Shown piece after piece: positions 8,610-16,826 of a DNA stretch of 64,000 nucleotides (positions within the stretch are counted from its first letter, which is position 1; the number at the start of each line of letters is the position of its first letter). This DNA comes from Streptomyces sp. NBC_01549 (GTDB taxonomy: Bacteria > Actinomycetota > Actinomycetes > Streptomycetales > Streptomycetaceae). The DNA lies in the NCBI RefSeq assembly GCF_026339955.1, contig NZ_JAPEPW010000001.1, forward strand, positions 2,816,501 through 2,880,500, given 5' to 3'. The notes below the pieces were generated by a model. That model had not been told where the DNA came from. It ran no database searches and worked only from the letters and a program-made list of their open reading frames with translations. A program made the translations under genes and the position numbers.

Positions 8610-8992
8610 TGCTCCGCCATCTGCCCACTGATCAGCGGAAACCACATCAGCAGCAGAAGCGCCGAGAACGCCGCCGGGACACGGACGTACACCGTCCACT
8701 CCCGGTGGCCGACCGCGCCCAGCGCCCTCGCCGCGGCCCGGTCCGCCCCCGCGTACAGCGGGACGAGCACCAGGTCGTGGAGGACCGCCGCGCCCACGAA
8801 CCACAGCACCACCCCGAACCGGTCCCCGGCGAGCAGCCGCACCCCGGCGTACCCGGCGAGCGCGAACGAACAGGCCAGCAGCAGGATCTGGAACGGACTG
8901 CCCAGAACGGGCTTCCCGAACGGCCGACGCGTCACAGGTCGTCGCGTCACGGGTCGTCGCGTCACAGGTCGTCGCATCACAGGTCGTCGCAT
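8378..8992 (-). CDS. Small integral membrane protein
   Basis: 204 residues from ATG 8992; this ATG shares one base with the TGA of the molybdoenzyme gene (TGATG), indicating coupled translation. The N-terminus is a pentapeptide repeat (MRRPV/TRRPV) made by a 15-bp DNA repeat. Four membrane helices follow (starting about 42, 65, 108 and 146), then a Ser/Arg/Thr/Pro low-complexity tail overlapping the methyltransferase 3' end in antisense. Membrane topology and operon position fit a partner or accessory of the cytochrome-b561-like molybdoenzyme, but no family motif is recognisable. Confidence 0.7.
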   Translation of the reverse strand: MRRPVMRRPVTRRPVTRRPVTRRPFGKPVLGSPFQILLLACSFALAGYAGVRLLAGDRFGVVLWFVGAAVLHDLVLVPLYAGADRAAARALGAVGHREWTVYVRVPAAFSALLLLMWFPLISGQMAEHYRLATGLSGDGFLARWLLITAVLFGGSTALLVLRLSRSSRSSRTSPSSRTSPPPPSPSSRSSLLRRATNERPPADH

Positions 8993-9000
8993 CACAGGTC
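8926..9000. repeat. 15-bp tandem repeat, five units
   Basis: Five head-to-tail copies of GTCGCRTCACAGGTC (first unit degenerate) span the stop of the molybdoenzyme gene and the start of the membrane protein gene on the minus strand. Each unit encodes five residues (RRPVM/T) and, in the two units nearest the upstream gene, carries its own ATG, so copy number could shift the start site without breaking frame. Confidence 0.85.
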
Positions 9001-10230
9001 TCCGAACGTCATCCGGGCCACCCACTTGGTGTTGAGCACGCCGGGCGCCGCGGGGACGATGATCCGCGCGGGGTAACCGTGGTCGGGGGTCAGATCCTCG
9101 CCGTTGACGAACAGGGCCAGCAGCGAGCGCGGGTCGCGCACCTGGTTGTAGCGCAGGGCCGCGTGCCGGAACGCCCCGTGCCGCTGCAACGACTCCACCA
9201 GTACGTCAGGCGCCGCGCCCTCCTCGTATCCGACGAGCCGCGCCAGGTCCCGCAGCGGTACGCCCCGCCACCACTGGTCGGAGGTCGACCAGCCCTCCAC
9301 GCAGGCGATGGGCAACGCGGCGCTGCGGAGCGGGAGTTTCAGCAACTCGTCCCGGCTCAGCCGGACCGTGCGCCCGCGCCCTTCGACGACCAGCCGCCAT
9401 GCCTCCTCGCTCGTCTCCCGCATGTCGATGCCGACCGCCGCGGCCGTCTTGTTGATCTGGAAGCCGCCGGGGCCGGAGCCCGGTTCGGAGCCGCCGTGGG
9501 GCGCGAGGACGGCCGTCTCCCGCAGCGGCGCGTCGAAGCTGCGGCCCGCCGTGGTGGCGAGCAGCACCAGCGATCCGCCGCCCACGAACCCGAGTGCGCC
9601 GCGCCGCGAGACGGTGGGCGGGGTGGGGTCCGGCGAGACCAACTCCCCTTCCTCCGTGGTGTTTTCGTCCCGGAGGTGGCGCAGATTGCGGATCGCCGCC
9701 GGTACTCGCAGCACGGCGTGCGCCACGAACGCGGCGAAGAACACCCAGGCCCCGTAGAAGTGCAGCGGATAGAAGGAGCCCGGGAAGAGGTAGTCGAGCT
9801 GGACGTTCAGCACACCTGTCGTGAACTCGAACAGGGCGCCCCCGACCAGTAGGAGCAGCGAGATCCGCTCCAGCGCGTGCGTGAGCGACCGGGCGGGCGG
9901 CAGTGTGAACAGCTTCGGCACGACCGACCACAGCTTCGCCAGCAGCACGGGGATCAGCGCGATCCCGAGCGTGACGTGGACGCCCTGCGTGAGGCGGTAC
10001 AACCACGATGGGGTGGTGGGCCAGGAGAAGAGGTAGAAGCCGAGCAGACCCTTGTCCGGGGTCATGTCGTTGACCGGCGACAGGTTCGGGTTGTAGGCGG
10101 CGTACGACACGAGACCCGTCACGAACAACACGGTGATCCCGCCGAGCAGGACGACGCCGAGCACCGAGGTGAACCAGGGGCCGCGCAGGGGGCTGCGCCA
10201 GAACGCGGGGGAGGAGGGGGACCATGGCAT
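8992..10230 (-). CDS. Molybdopterin-dependent oxidoreductase (sulfite-oxidase fold) fused to membrane cytochrome-b561-like domain
   Basis: 412 residues from ATG 10230 (MPWSPSS); an upstream ATG at 10278 would add 16. Four to five membrane helices in residues 20-200 contain His residues (GVHVTLGIA, LHFYGAWVF) that could ligate haem, and a twin-Arg-like SRRGALGFVGGGSLVLLATTAG near 215 precedes an oxidoreductase domain. That domain has the molybdopterin-ligand Cys in LPIACVEGWS and the closing PGVLNTKWVARM. It is therefore a membrane-anchored molybdoenzyme acting outside the cytoplasm. The substrate is not deducible. It is divergent from the 482-aa membrane protein. Confidence 0.87.
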   Translation of the reverse strand: MPWSPSSPAFWRSPLRGPWFTSVLGVVLLGGITVLFVTGLVSYAAYNPNLSPVNDMTPDKGLLGFYLFSWPTTPSWLYRLTQGVHVTLGIALIPVLLAKLWSVVPKLFTLPPARSLTHALERISLLLLVGGALFEFTTGVLNVQLDYLFPGSFYPLHFYGAWVFFAAFVAHAVLRVPAAIRNLRHLRDENTTEEGELVSPDPTPPTVSRRGALGFVGGGSLVLLATTAGRSFDAPLRETAVLAPHGGSEPGSGPGGFQINKTAAAVGIDMRETSEEAWRLVVEGRGRTVRLSRDELLKLPLRSAALPIACVEGWSTSDQWWRGVPLRDLARLVGYEEGAAPDVLVESLQRHGAFRHAALRYNQVRDPRSLLALFVNGEDLTPDHGYPARIIVPAAPGVLNTKWVARMTFGDL

Positions 10231-10343
10231 GCCCCGACCGTAGGACCGGAACACCCCCCGAACGGGTCCGCGAACCATGACGAAACTCTGACGTCCGCCC
10301 CTGCGTCGGCTCCGGAGACCGGTCCGCGGCCTAGCGTGCCGAT

Positions 10344-11792
10344 GTGAACCACGATCTTCCCCCGGGCTCTCCCCCGGGCCTTCCCCACGACGGTCCCCGC
10401 GATCTCCCCGACCCTCCCCACGACCGGATCCACGACCCTCTCCACGACCGGCGCCACGCTCCGCTTCTCGACCTGTCCGCCGTCCTGGCGGCCGCCCTGC
10501 TCGTCACGGCGGCCGCACTGGTCGGCACGTCGATCGAACGCCGCCACCACACGCTCTTCGTCCGGTGGCCTCCCCTGTTCGCCCAGTGGGAGCCGCACCT
10601 CGGCCCCGGCACCCCGGCCGCGCTCGCCGTGGCCGTCGCCGTCGTCGCGTACGGGCCGCCCCTCGCCTCGCGTCTGCCGTGGCGGACGCTGCTGTGGACG
10701 TCCTGGGGAACCGCCACCGCCTGGACGTTCTCCCTCGCGCTGGTCGACGGGTGGCAGCGGGGGATCGCCGGGCGGCTGACGGCCACGAACGAGTACCTCC
10801 AGGTCATCGACCGCTTCCACGACATCCCCGCCGCCCTGCGGGACTTCACCCACCACATCGTGAGCCACTCCCCGGCGCCCTGGCCCGCGCACATCGCCGG
10901 CCACCCGCCCGGGGCCACCGTCACCTTCGTGCTCCTCGACCGGGTCGGGCTGGGGGGCGGCGGCTGGGCGGGCGTGTGGTGCATCGTGGTCGGGGCGGCG
11001 GCACCGGCCGCGGTCCTGCTCGCCGTACGGGCGCTCGCCGCGGAGGAACTGGCGCGCCGCGCCGCCCCCTTCCTGGCCCTCGCCCCGGCCGCCGTGTGGG
11101 TGGGCGCCTCAGCGGACGGCTACTTCGCCGCGGTCGCCGCCTGGGCCGTCGCCTTCCTCGCCCTCGCGGTGACCGGACCCCGGCCCCGGGCGACGGGCCT
11201 CGCCGCCGGGCTCCTCCTCGGCCTCACCGCGTACCTCTCCTACGGCCTGACGCTGTTCGCCGTGATCGTCGCCGCCGTCCTGCCGCTCGGCTCCCGCCGA
11301 CTCCGCCCCCTCCCGTACGTCCTCGCCGGGCTGGCCGTCTTCCCCCTTCTGTTCACGCTGCTCGGCTTCAACTGGTGGGAGGCGTACGGCCTGTTGGTCA
11401 CGCGCTACTACGAAGGGGTCGGCGGCGTACGGCCGTACGGCTACTGGATCTGGGCGAACCTCGCCTGTACGGCGCTGATCGTCGGCCCGGCGACGGTGGC
11501 GGGCCTGCGCCGGACGGCCGCGACGGCCGTGCACATAAAGCCCCGCGCCCTCCGCCGCCCCCGCTCCCTCTCCCCCGAGTCCCGCCTCGCCCTCCTCGCC
11601 CTCGCCGCCCTGCTCGCCCTCCTGGCCGCCGACCTCTCGGGGATGAGCAAGGCGGAGACGGAACGGATCTGGCTGCCGTTCGCGATGTGGCTCCTGCCGG
11701 CCTGCGCGTTCCTGCCCCGCCCCCGCGCCTGGCTCACCGCCCAGGCCACCCTGGCCCTGCTCCTCAACCACCTCCTGCTGACCGGCTGGTGA
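10344..11792 (+). CDS. Multi-pass membrane protein, probable glycosyltransferase (GT-C-like)
   Basis: 482 residues with ten or more predicted helices. The GTG start follows a probable leaderless promoter, with almost no 5' UTR visible. A His/Pro/Asp-rich N-terminal tail of about 40 residues precedes the first helix. The extracellular loop contains AGHPPGATVTF near residue 190; the HPPG motif is typical of GT39/GT83-like and related lipid-sugar glycosyltransferases. NWWEAYGL and RYYEGVGGVRPYGYW follow in a later loop. Together with the epimerase, GT2 and methyltransferase it points to a surface glycan pathway, but the reaction is inferred. Confidence 0.7.
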   Translation: MNHDLPPGSPPGLPHDGPRDLPDPPHDRIHDPLHDRRHAPLLDLSAVLAAALLVTAAALVGTSIERRHHTLFVRWPPLFAQWEPHLGPGTPAALAVAVAVVAYGPPLASRLPWRTLLWTSWGTATAWTFSLALVDGWQRGIAGRLTATNEYLQVIDRFHDIPAALRDFTHHIVSHSPAPWPAHIAGHPPGATVTFVLLDRVGLGGGGWAGVWCIVVGAAAPAAVLLAVRALAAEELARRAAPFLALAPAAVWVGASADGYFAAVAAWAVAFLALAVTGPRPRATGLAAGLLLGLTAYLSYGLTLFAVIVAAVLPLGSRRLRPLPYVLAGLAVFPLLFTLLGFNWWEAYGLLVTRYYEGVGGVRPYGYWIWANLACTALIVGPATVAGLRRTAATAVHIKPRALRRPRSLSPESRLALLALAALLALLAADLSGMSKAETERIWLPFAMWLLPACAFLPRPRAWLTAQATLALLLNHLLLTGW

Positions 11793-11808
11793 CGCCAGGG
11801 GTACGGGT

Positions 11809-11836
11809 CAGGAGTACGGACTCAGGAGTACGGACT
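11809..11836. repeat. 14-bp tandem duplication after the membrane protein gene
   Basis: CAGGAGTACGGACT occurs twice head to tail, followed by a partial third copy (CCTCACGGACTCC) that can pair back with the repeats to form a weak hairpin. It lies 17 bp after the stop. The rest of 11793-12026 shows only G-rich low-complexity sequence and no gene. Confidence 0.7.
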
Positions 11837-12026
11837 CCTCACGGACTCCCCTGACAGCCGAACGGCGGCGGGCCGGGGCGGTGGCCGCGCATCGGGAGAA
11901 AGGCGCTGTTCAGCGTTGTGCCGGGGAGGGATCGAGGCGCGCGGCGGGGGCGTGGGGCGGGTTGCGGTGGAGGTGGGTGGATCTCACGGTGGGCCCAGGA
12001 AGAAGCACCCGTCGAAAGGACCGCGC

Positions 12027-12563
12027 ATGCCCGCCCTCATATCCAGCTCTCGCCCACTCCTCCTGCCTCCCCCGGCCGGCGCCGCGCCGGTCCGCGGTCC
12101 GGTCGGCACGGCCGCGGCGGCCGTGGACGTACGCCAGGAGGCCTCCTCCGAGCGGGACGCCGTACTCCGCCCCCTGCTGGACGTGCTGTCCGCCGTCGCC
12201 GCACGGGGCGGCCGTCTCGACGCGGCCGAGGCGGCCGGGTACGCGCGGGCCCTGGAGACGGCGAACGCGTCCCTCGAACGGCGACGGAAGGAGCGGACCG
12301 AGGCCGGGGTCACGGTCCCGGTCCCGGTCCCGGTCGCGGTCGCGGTCTCGGTCTCGGTCTCGGTCGTCGATCCGGTCTCGGATCTCCTGGCCCAACTCCA
12401 GTCGACGGTCGACGGGCTGGTCAAGGCCCTGACAGGGACGCTCGGCACGGTGACCGGCCTGCTGTCGCCGGTGGTCGGAGTGGTCACGGGGCTCCTCGGC
12501 GGCGGCCTGTCCACGCTTCCGGCCCTGCCCACCGCCGGAAGTCCGGCGACACCCCCGCGCTGA
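12027..12563 (+). CDS. Hypothetical protein with valine-dipeptide repeat
   Basis: 178 residues; ATG 12027 has GAAAGGA 6 bases upstream. Residues ~30-90 are predicted helical and charged. A VPVPVPVAVAVSVSVSVV run (about 96-113) arises from hexanucleotide repeats in the DNA at 12312-12365. The C-terminal half has two amphipathic stretches (DLLAQLQSTVDGLVKALTG; GLLSPVVGVVTGLLGGG) that could associate with membrane. There is no clear signal peptide. I do not recognise the family. Convergent with the L,D-transpeptidase. Confidence 0.6.
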   Translation: MPALISSSRPLLLPPPAGAAPVRGPVGTAAAAVDVRQEASSERDAVLRPLLDVLSAVAARGGRLDAAEAAGYARALETANASLERRRKERTEAGVTVPVPVPVAVAVSVSVSVVDPVSDLLAQLQSTVDGLVKALTGTLGTVTGLLSPVVGVVTGLLGGGLSTLPALPTAGSPATPPR

Positions 12564-12588
12564 CAAGCGCCCCGGGGCCGCGGAGGCG

Positions 12589-13389
12589 TCAGCGGGCGAG
12601 GGACTTGGCGTCGCCCATGACGATCACCGGGTGCTGGGCGGGGTCCAGCGCGCGCAGCAGTTCCTTCATGTGCTCCTGGGGCAGGCTCACGCAGCCGTGC
12701 GTGGGGCCTCCGTGGTCGACGTGCAGCCAGATGCCGCCGCCCTTGCCCGCGCCGAGCGGGCGGGTCCAGTCCAGGGGTGAAGTGCCGGGCTGGTGGTTGT
12801 AGTTGATCGCGACGACGTAGTCGAAGGAGCCGGCCAGCGGCTCCCCCTCGAAGCCCGTGCCGGCGATGGTGAACCCGCGCGAGCGGTCGTACGGCAGCTT
12901 GGTACCGGGGTCGGGCCTGAGCCCGCCCGCGTCCGTGAGGGTGAACACGCCGATGGGCGAGTGGAGATCACCGGCGTGATGGTCGTCCGTCCAGCCCTTG
13001 AGGGCGTTGTGGGCCGGCCAGGTCGCTCCCGGCTCCCAGCCCGCGCTCGTACGCCGGTACAGCACCACCTGTGACACCGGGGAGTCCTTGCCCCGGCCGG
13101 TGACCAGGACGACCTGCCGCGCGTTCTTGGGTATCCCGGCCAGCGTCGCGGGGCCGACGCCCGCCAGCCGCGCCGGCGCGACCGGCGTGGCGGACTCCGT
13201 GGGGTCCGGTGCGGGCTGCCCGGGCCTGGCCTGCGTCGTATCAGTCGTATCAGGAGCGTCGGCGAGCCGTTCGGCGCCGGTGCCCCCGCATCCGGCGAGT
13301 GCGACGGACAGGACCAGGGCCCCGGCGGCGATCGACGGCGTACGCGGACGCCGTCGGGGAGAGGCCGGGCGACGGGTGAAGAAAGCCAT
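12589..13389 (-). CDS. L,D-transpeptidase lipoprotein (YkuD family)
   Basis: 266 residues. The signal sequence ends in lipobox LAGC with Cys34 as the lipidation site, followed by a disordered Asp/Thr/Pro linker and a YkuD domain. The catalytic motif is THGCVSLP (His231, Cys233), preceded by GGIWLHVDHGG. L,D-transpeptidases make 3-3 cross-links or attach proteins to peptidoglycan outside the membrane. Start ATG 13389 has only a weak ribosome site. It is convergent with the 178-aa hypothetical gene and divergent from the HAD phosphatase, from which a ~330-bp region separates it. Confidence 0.88.
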   Translation of the reverse strand: MAFFTRRPASPRRRPRTPSIAAGALVLSVALAGCGGTGAERLADAPDTTDTTQARPGQPAPDPTESATPVAPARLAGVGPATLAGIPKNARQVVLVTGRGKDSPVSQVVLYRRTSAGWEPGATWPAHNALKGWTDDHHAGDLHSPIGVFTLTDAGGLRPDPGTKLPYDRSRGFTIAGTGFEGEPLAGSFDYVVAINYNHQPGTSPLDWTRPLGAGKGGGIWLHVDHGGPTHGCVSLPQEHMKELLRALDPAQHPVIVMGDAKSLAR

Positions 13390-13724
13390 GATCGTCAGCC
13401 TGGGGGTGACTTGTGAGGAACTGGTCAGCTCCGCTCCACGGACCGTTCCCGCTTCAGAAACCGAACCCCGGGCGAGCCCGAAGCGAGCACAAACAATCCT
13501 GAAATACCCCTTTTCGGCAGGGCAAAAGCCCTCACTCATGCCCCAGGTAGGGTGGCGGAAATGGACATCCGCCAAGCGACGGCCGGCGCCGCCCTGCCCT
13601 GCACGACGCCGTTCCGCAAGCCGTGAACACGCCGGTCCCACTGCCGCCGCCGGTCGAGGCCGGGGCGCTGGGCGACGCCGCACCACTGCCCGTCGCCCCC
13701 GCAACCCCCGCCACAGGAAAGAAC

Positions 13725-14621
13725 ATGCCCCTTCCTCACCCCGCGACCGCCACCGCCGCGACCACCCCCCTGACCGTCTCCGCGCCCCGGCCCTCGGAGG
13801 AAGCCGTCGCCGACATCAGGCTCATCGTCACCGACATGGACGGCACACTCCTCGACGACGCCAAGCGCATACCCGACGGTCTGTGGTCGCTCCTGACCGA
13901 GCTGCGCCACCGGGACGTGCTCTTCTGCCCCGCGAGCGGCCGCCAGTACGCGACCCTGGCCAAGGAGTTCGCCGACGCGGGGCAGGGCATGGTGTTCATC
14001 GCCGAGAACGGCACATACGTCGTACGGGACGGCGTGGAGCTCAGCTCCGACCCGCTGGACCCGTCCGTCGCCGCGCGGATCGTCACCACGACACGGGGAC
14101 TGCGGGCCGAGGGCGTGGACGTCGGCGCGGTGGTCTGCGGCAAGCGGTCCGCGTACGTCGAACGGACCGACGAGGCGTTTCTGGCCGAGGTCCGGAAGTA
14201 CTACACCCGGCTCCAGCCCGTCCCCGACGCGACCGCCGTCGACGACGACGAGATCCTCAAGGTCGCGCTCTTCGACTTCGGACCGGTGGAGCGGACCACC
14301 GCCCCGGCCCTGCACCCCTTCACCTCGACCCACCAGGTCGTCGTCTCCGGCGAACACTGGGTCGACATCATGAACGTCACCGCCGACAAGGGCACGGCCG
14401 TACGCCGTCTCCAGCACGACCTGGGCATCACACCCGCCCAGACGATGGTGTTCGGCGACTACCTCAACGACCTCGAGATGCTCGACACCGCCGAGTGGTC
14501 GTTCGCCATGGCCAACGCCCACCCCGCCATCATCGACCGGGCCCGCCACATCGCCCCGTCCAACAACGACAACGGCGTCCTCCGCACGATCACCCGCGTC
14601 CTCGACCTGCCACCCATGTGA
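13725..14621 (+). CDS. HAD-superfamily Cof-type phosphatase
   Basis: 298 residues from ATG 13725 with AGGA at 13715; an in-frame ATG at 13623 is less well supported. HAD motif I is IVTDMDGTLLDD (nucleophile Asp), motif II FCPASGRQY, the motif III Lys lies near DKGTAVRRL, and motif IV is VFGDYLNDLEML. Cof-type enzymes dephosphorylate sugar phosphates, FMN or PLP-like substrates in the cytoplasm. A ~28-residue Ala/Pro-rich N-terminal tail precedes the domain. No operon partner; the substrate is unknown. Confidence 0.88.
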   Translation: MPLPHPATATAATTPLTVSAPRPSEEAVADIRLIVTDMDGTLLDDAKRIPDGLWSLLTELRHRDVLFCPASGRQYATLAKEFADAGQGMVFIAENGTYVVRDGVELSSDPLDPSVAARIVTTTRGLRAEGVDVGAVVCGKRSAYVERTDEAFLAEVRKYYTRLQPVPDATAVDDDEILKVALFDFGPVERTTAPALHPFTSTHQVVVSGEHWVDIMNVTADKGTAVRRLQHDLGITPAQTMVFGDYLNDLEMLDTAEWSFAMANAHPAIIDRARHIAPSNNDNGVLRTITRVLDLPPM

Positions 14622-14829
14622 CCGCACCCGCCCGACCAGCCTCCACCACCCGCCGCGCGCCGACCTCGCTGGGGTACTCGCGGACGGTGAGCCACGCGGC
14701 CAACCAGCCGACGGTGCACGCGAGCAGAGCGGGCAGGACGGGCGCCGCGACAAGGAAGAGGACGCGGCCGGCGAGGATACGCCCGCTTGGCCGGATCCTG
14801 GTCGCCCTTTGACGAAGGACGGCCTCCAC
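14590..14829 (-). CDS. Possible small membrane protein (79 aa)
   Basis: Minus-strand frame opening at GTG 14829, with a basic N-terminus and a long hydrophobic stretch (residues ~22-50, VLFLVAAPVLPALLACTV and on), then a short polar tail. It overlaps the HAD gene 3' end by 32 bp in antisense. The ribosome site is weak, and the case rests on the single convincing transmembrane segment. The rest of 14622-14931 holds no other candidate gene. Confidence 0.3.
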   Translation of the reverse strand: MEAVLRQRATRIRPSGRILAGRVLFLVAAPVLPALLACTVGWLAAWLTVREYPSEVGARRVVEAGRAGAVTWVAGRGRG

Positions 14830-14931
14830 CGTCAAGCCCGCCCCCCTCCCTGTGACCCAGCTCTCATCCCCGTCGTGCAGCAGATGAGGGGGCTTCCCCG
14901 TCGAGGAGGGGTGACAGGAAGGGAGGAGCGT

Positions 14932-15504
14932 GTGGATCTGGCAACCGAGTGGAAGCTGGGCGCCGAGCGCGGCGGGAGCGAGTCGCTGGACATGGACTTT
15001 CCCGCTTTCGTCGCCGCCCGGTCGGCCGCCCTGTTCCGTGGCGCCCTCGTCTTGACGGGAAACCGCGAAGCCGCGGAGGACCTGCTCCAGGAAACCCTGG
15101 AACGGGCCTGCCGCAAGTGGCGCACGATCGCCGCCAAGGACGCCCCCGACGCCTATGTGCGGCGGATCATGGTGAACCTGGCGAACGACCGTTGGCGAAG
15201 ATTCCGTCGCACGACCCCGCACCCCGACAGCGGCGGCGACCGGGCCGCTCCGGGGGACGAGTACGGGCAGATAGACAGCAGGGACCAGCTCGTTCGCGCT
15301 CTTCAGCAGCTGCCGATGCGGATGCGCACGGTCGTGGTCCTGCGGTACTTCCACGATCTGTCGGACGCGGAGATCGCGGCCGATCTGAAGATCTCGGCGA
15401 GTACCGTGCGGTCCCAGCTCGCTCGTGGGATCGAGAAGCTGAGAAGCCAGTTCCCCACGCTCTCCGCCCCTTCTCCGCAGCGGCCCGCGGAAGGAAACCG
15501 ATGA
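14932..15504 (+). CDS. SigE-family ECF RNA polymerase sigma factor
   Basis: 190 residues from GTG 14932, with GGGAGGAG at 14921-14928. Region 2 is FRGALVLTGNREAAEDLLQETLERAC, and region 4 is the HTH LSDAEIAADLKISASTVRSQLARG. The family pattern (short, MDFPAFVAARS-type N-terminus) matches actinobacterial SigE-like factors. The stop overlaps the next ATG (ATGA), so it is co-translated with a membrane protein likely to be its regulator. Regulon unknown. Confidence 0.9.
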   Translation: MDLATEWKLGAERGGSESLDMDFPAFVAARSAALFRGALVLTGNREAAEDLLQETLERACRKWRTIAAKDAPDAYVRRIMVNLANDRWRRFRRTTPHPDSGGDRAAPGDEYGQIDSRDQLVRALQQLPMRMRTVVVLRYFHDLSDAEIAADLKISASTVRSQLARGIEKLRSQFPTLSAPSPQRPAEGNR

Positions 15505-16010
15505 CCTCACACGATGCACGGCCTTCCGGCCGCACCGGTTACACACCCTTCGAAGAGGAACTGGTGAACGCCATGAACGACTTCGCGAACTCCGCCGACG
15601 CGCCGTCCGTCGACACCGTCGGCATCCTGCGCAAGACCCGCCGCAAGCGCGTCACGGCCATCGCGGGTCTCGCCGCCGCCCTGATCGTGGCCGGCGGCGG
15701 CACCGCCCTCGCCACCGCCGTCTCCCACGGTTCCAACGCCCCGAGGCCCGCCGCCGCGACCACCGTGACCGACGACGACGACGCCACCACCGTTCTGGTC
15801 AACGGCAGCAAAATCAAGCGCGATTTCGCGGGCCTCGACCTGGACTTCGCCAAGCAGTTGCTGATGAAGTCCCAGCTCAAGCTCGGCACGGTCAGCAAGG
15901 TGGACTGCGGCAAGAACGGCAAGCCGGGCTCGGTCCACTCGGTCGACCCGCACAGCCCGAAGACGGTGTCCATCGGCGACACGATCAACCTGACCCTCTG
16001 CGCCGGCTGA
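15501..16010 (+). CDS. Membrane protein with PASTA-like C-terminal domain, putative anti-sigma partner
   Basis: 169 residues. The ~50-residue N-terminal cytoplasmic part could contact the sigma factor (ELVNAMNDFANSAD; VGILRKTRRKR), followed by one membrane helix (about 53-73, AIAGLAAALIVAGGGTALA). The extracellular part ends with a ~60-residue PASTA-like unit (LDLDFAKQLL, GSVHSVDPHSPKTVSIGDTINL). PASTA folds bind muropeptides or beta-lactams. The arrangement suggests cell-wall sensing controls the upstream SigE-like factor. Neither the anti-sigma role nor ligand binding is shown. A perfect palindromic terminator follows. Confidence 0.7.
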   Translation: MTSHDARPSGRTGYTPFEEELVNAMNDFANSADAPSVDTVGILRKTRRKRVTAIAGLAAALIVAGGGTALATAVSHGSNAPRPAAATTVTDDDDATTVLVNGSKIKRDFAGLDLDFAKQLLMKSQLKLGTVSKVDCGKNGKPGSVHSVDPHSPKTVSIGDTINLTLCAG

Positions 16011-16030
16011 TCCGAGCCGCCCCTGCCGTT

Positions 16031-16080
16031 CCCGCCCCGGTCGTGGGGGATCTCCGGAGATCCCCCACGACCGGGGCGGG
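16031..16080 (+). terminator. Perfect 50-bp palindrome, terminator
   Basis: Two 25-base arms meet without any spacer (left arm begins CCCGCCCCGG, centre TCTCC/GGAGA) and match exactly. It lies 21 bp after the putative anti-sigma gene stop and before the universal stress gene. There is no long U tract, as usual for Streptomyces. It would stop or shield the 3' end of the sigma operon transcript and reads the same on both strands. Confidence 0.85.
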
Positions 16081-16253
16081 CTTCGTTCTCGAGCGACTGC
16101 GCGAAAGCCGCCAAGGACAGAGGAGTGTGCCGAAGTGTCATGAACGGTCGGGACCGCGTCAGGTCGACGCCAACCCCCTGGCCCGCCGCCCTCCCCCCGC
16201 GTTCGATGGAACGCGGATACCCGTGTCGACGTACGCCGAGGGGTGAGCGAGCG

Positions 16254-16790
16254 ATGGGCGAGGGAGAGCGGCGGCGGGTCGTCGTGGGGGTGAGCGGTTC
16301 GCCGGGGAGTCTGGCGGCGCTGCACCGGGGCGCGTTCGAGGCGCGCCGCACCGGCGCCGTGCTGCTGGCCGTGGGTGCGTGGGAACCGCCGCGCGGCGCG
16401 CTCGCCCACCCGAGTTCGATGCTCGCGCCGCCGATGGCCGAGTTCCGGCAGATGGCGGACGACCGGCTGCTCACCGCGCTCGGTACGGCCTTCGGCGACG
16501 GCGGACCCGGGGTGCCGTGCCGGGTGGTGATCGTGTGGGACCGGCCGGGGCGCGCCCTGGTGCGGACCGCCGACCGGATCGGCGACCTCCTGGTGATCGG
16601 CGGGGGGCGGCGCGGGCGGATGCGCCGGGTGCTGTTCCCGTCCGTCGCGCGCTACTGCCTCGCGCACGCCGCCTGCCCGGTGCTGGCCGTACCGCGCTCA
16701 CCCCTGCACCGCGAACTCGCCTCCGTACGCCGCCGGGTCAGCCTGCGCCTGCCGCTCGACGCCAGCGAACTGACGGACGGCAGGTCCTGA
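16254..16790 (+). CDS. Universal stress protein (UspA-like)
   Basis: 178 residues, one Usp domain. It begins RRVVVGVSGSPGSLAAL and ends with GGGRRGRMRRVLFPSVARY and CPVLAVP, matching the nucleotide-binding G-x2-G-x9-G(S/T) loop approximately. The extra C-terminal ~20 residues are basic. ATG 16254 has GAGGGG upstream. Usp proteins bind ATP and act in stress or dormancy. It stands alone, convergent with the Ser/Thr kinase. Confidence 0.8.
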   Translation: MGEGERRRVVVGVSGSPGSLAALHRGAFEARRTGAVLLAVGAWEPPRGALAHPSSMLAPPMAEFRQMADDRLLTALGTAFGDGGPGVPCRVVIVWDRPGRALVRTADRIGDLLVIGGGRRGRMRRVLFPSVARYCLAHAACPVLAVPRSPLHRELASVRRRVSLRLPLDASELTDGRS

Positions 16791-16826
16791 CCTGCCGCTG
16801 CGCCGTCCTGGCCCCGCCGTCCGGAC

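Noticed and set aside
11910..12566. Minus-strand frame with a long Asp-Arg repeat
   Set aside because: The plus-strand frame from 12027 has a good ribosome site and amphipathic helices; the DR repeat is the complement of the Val-x repeat.
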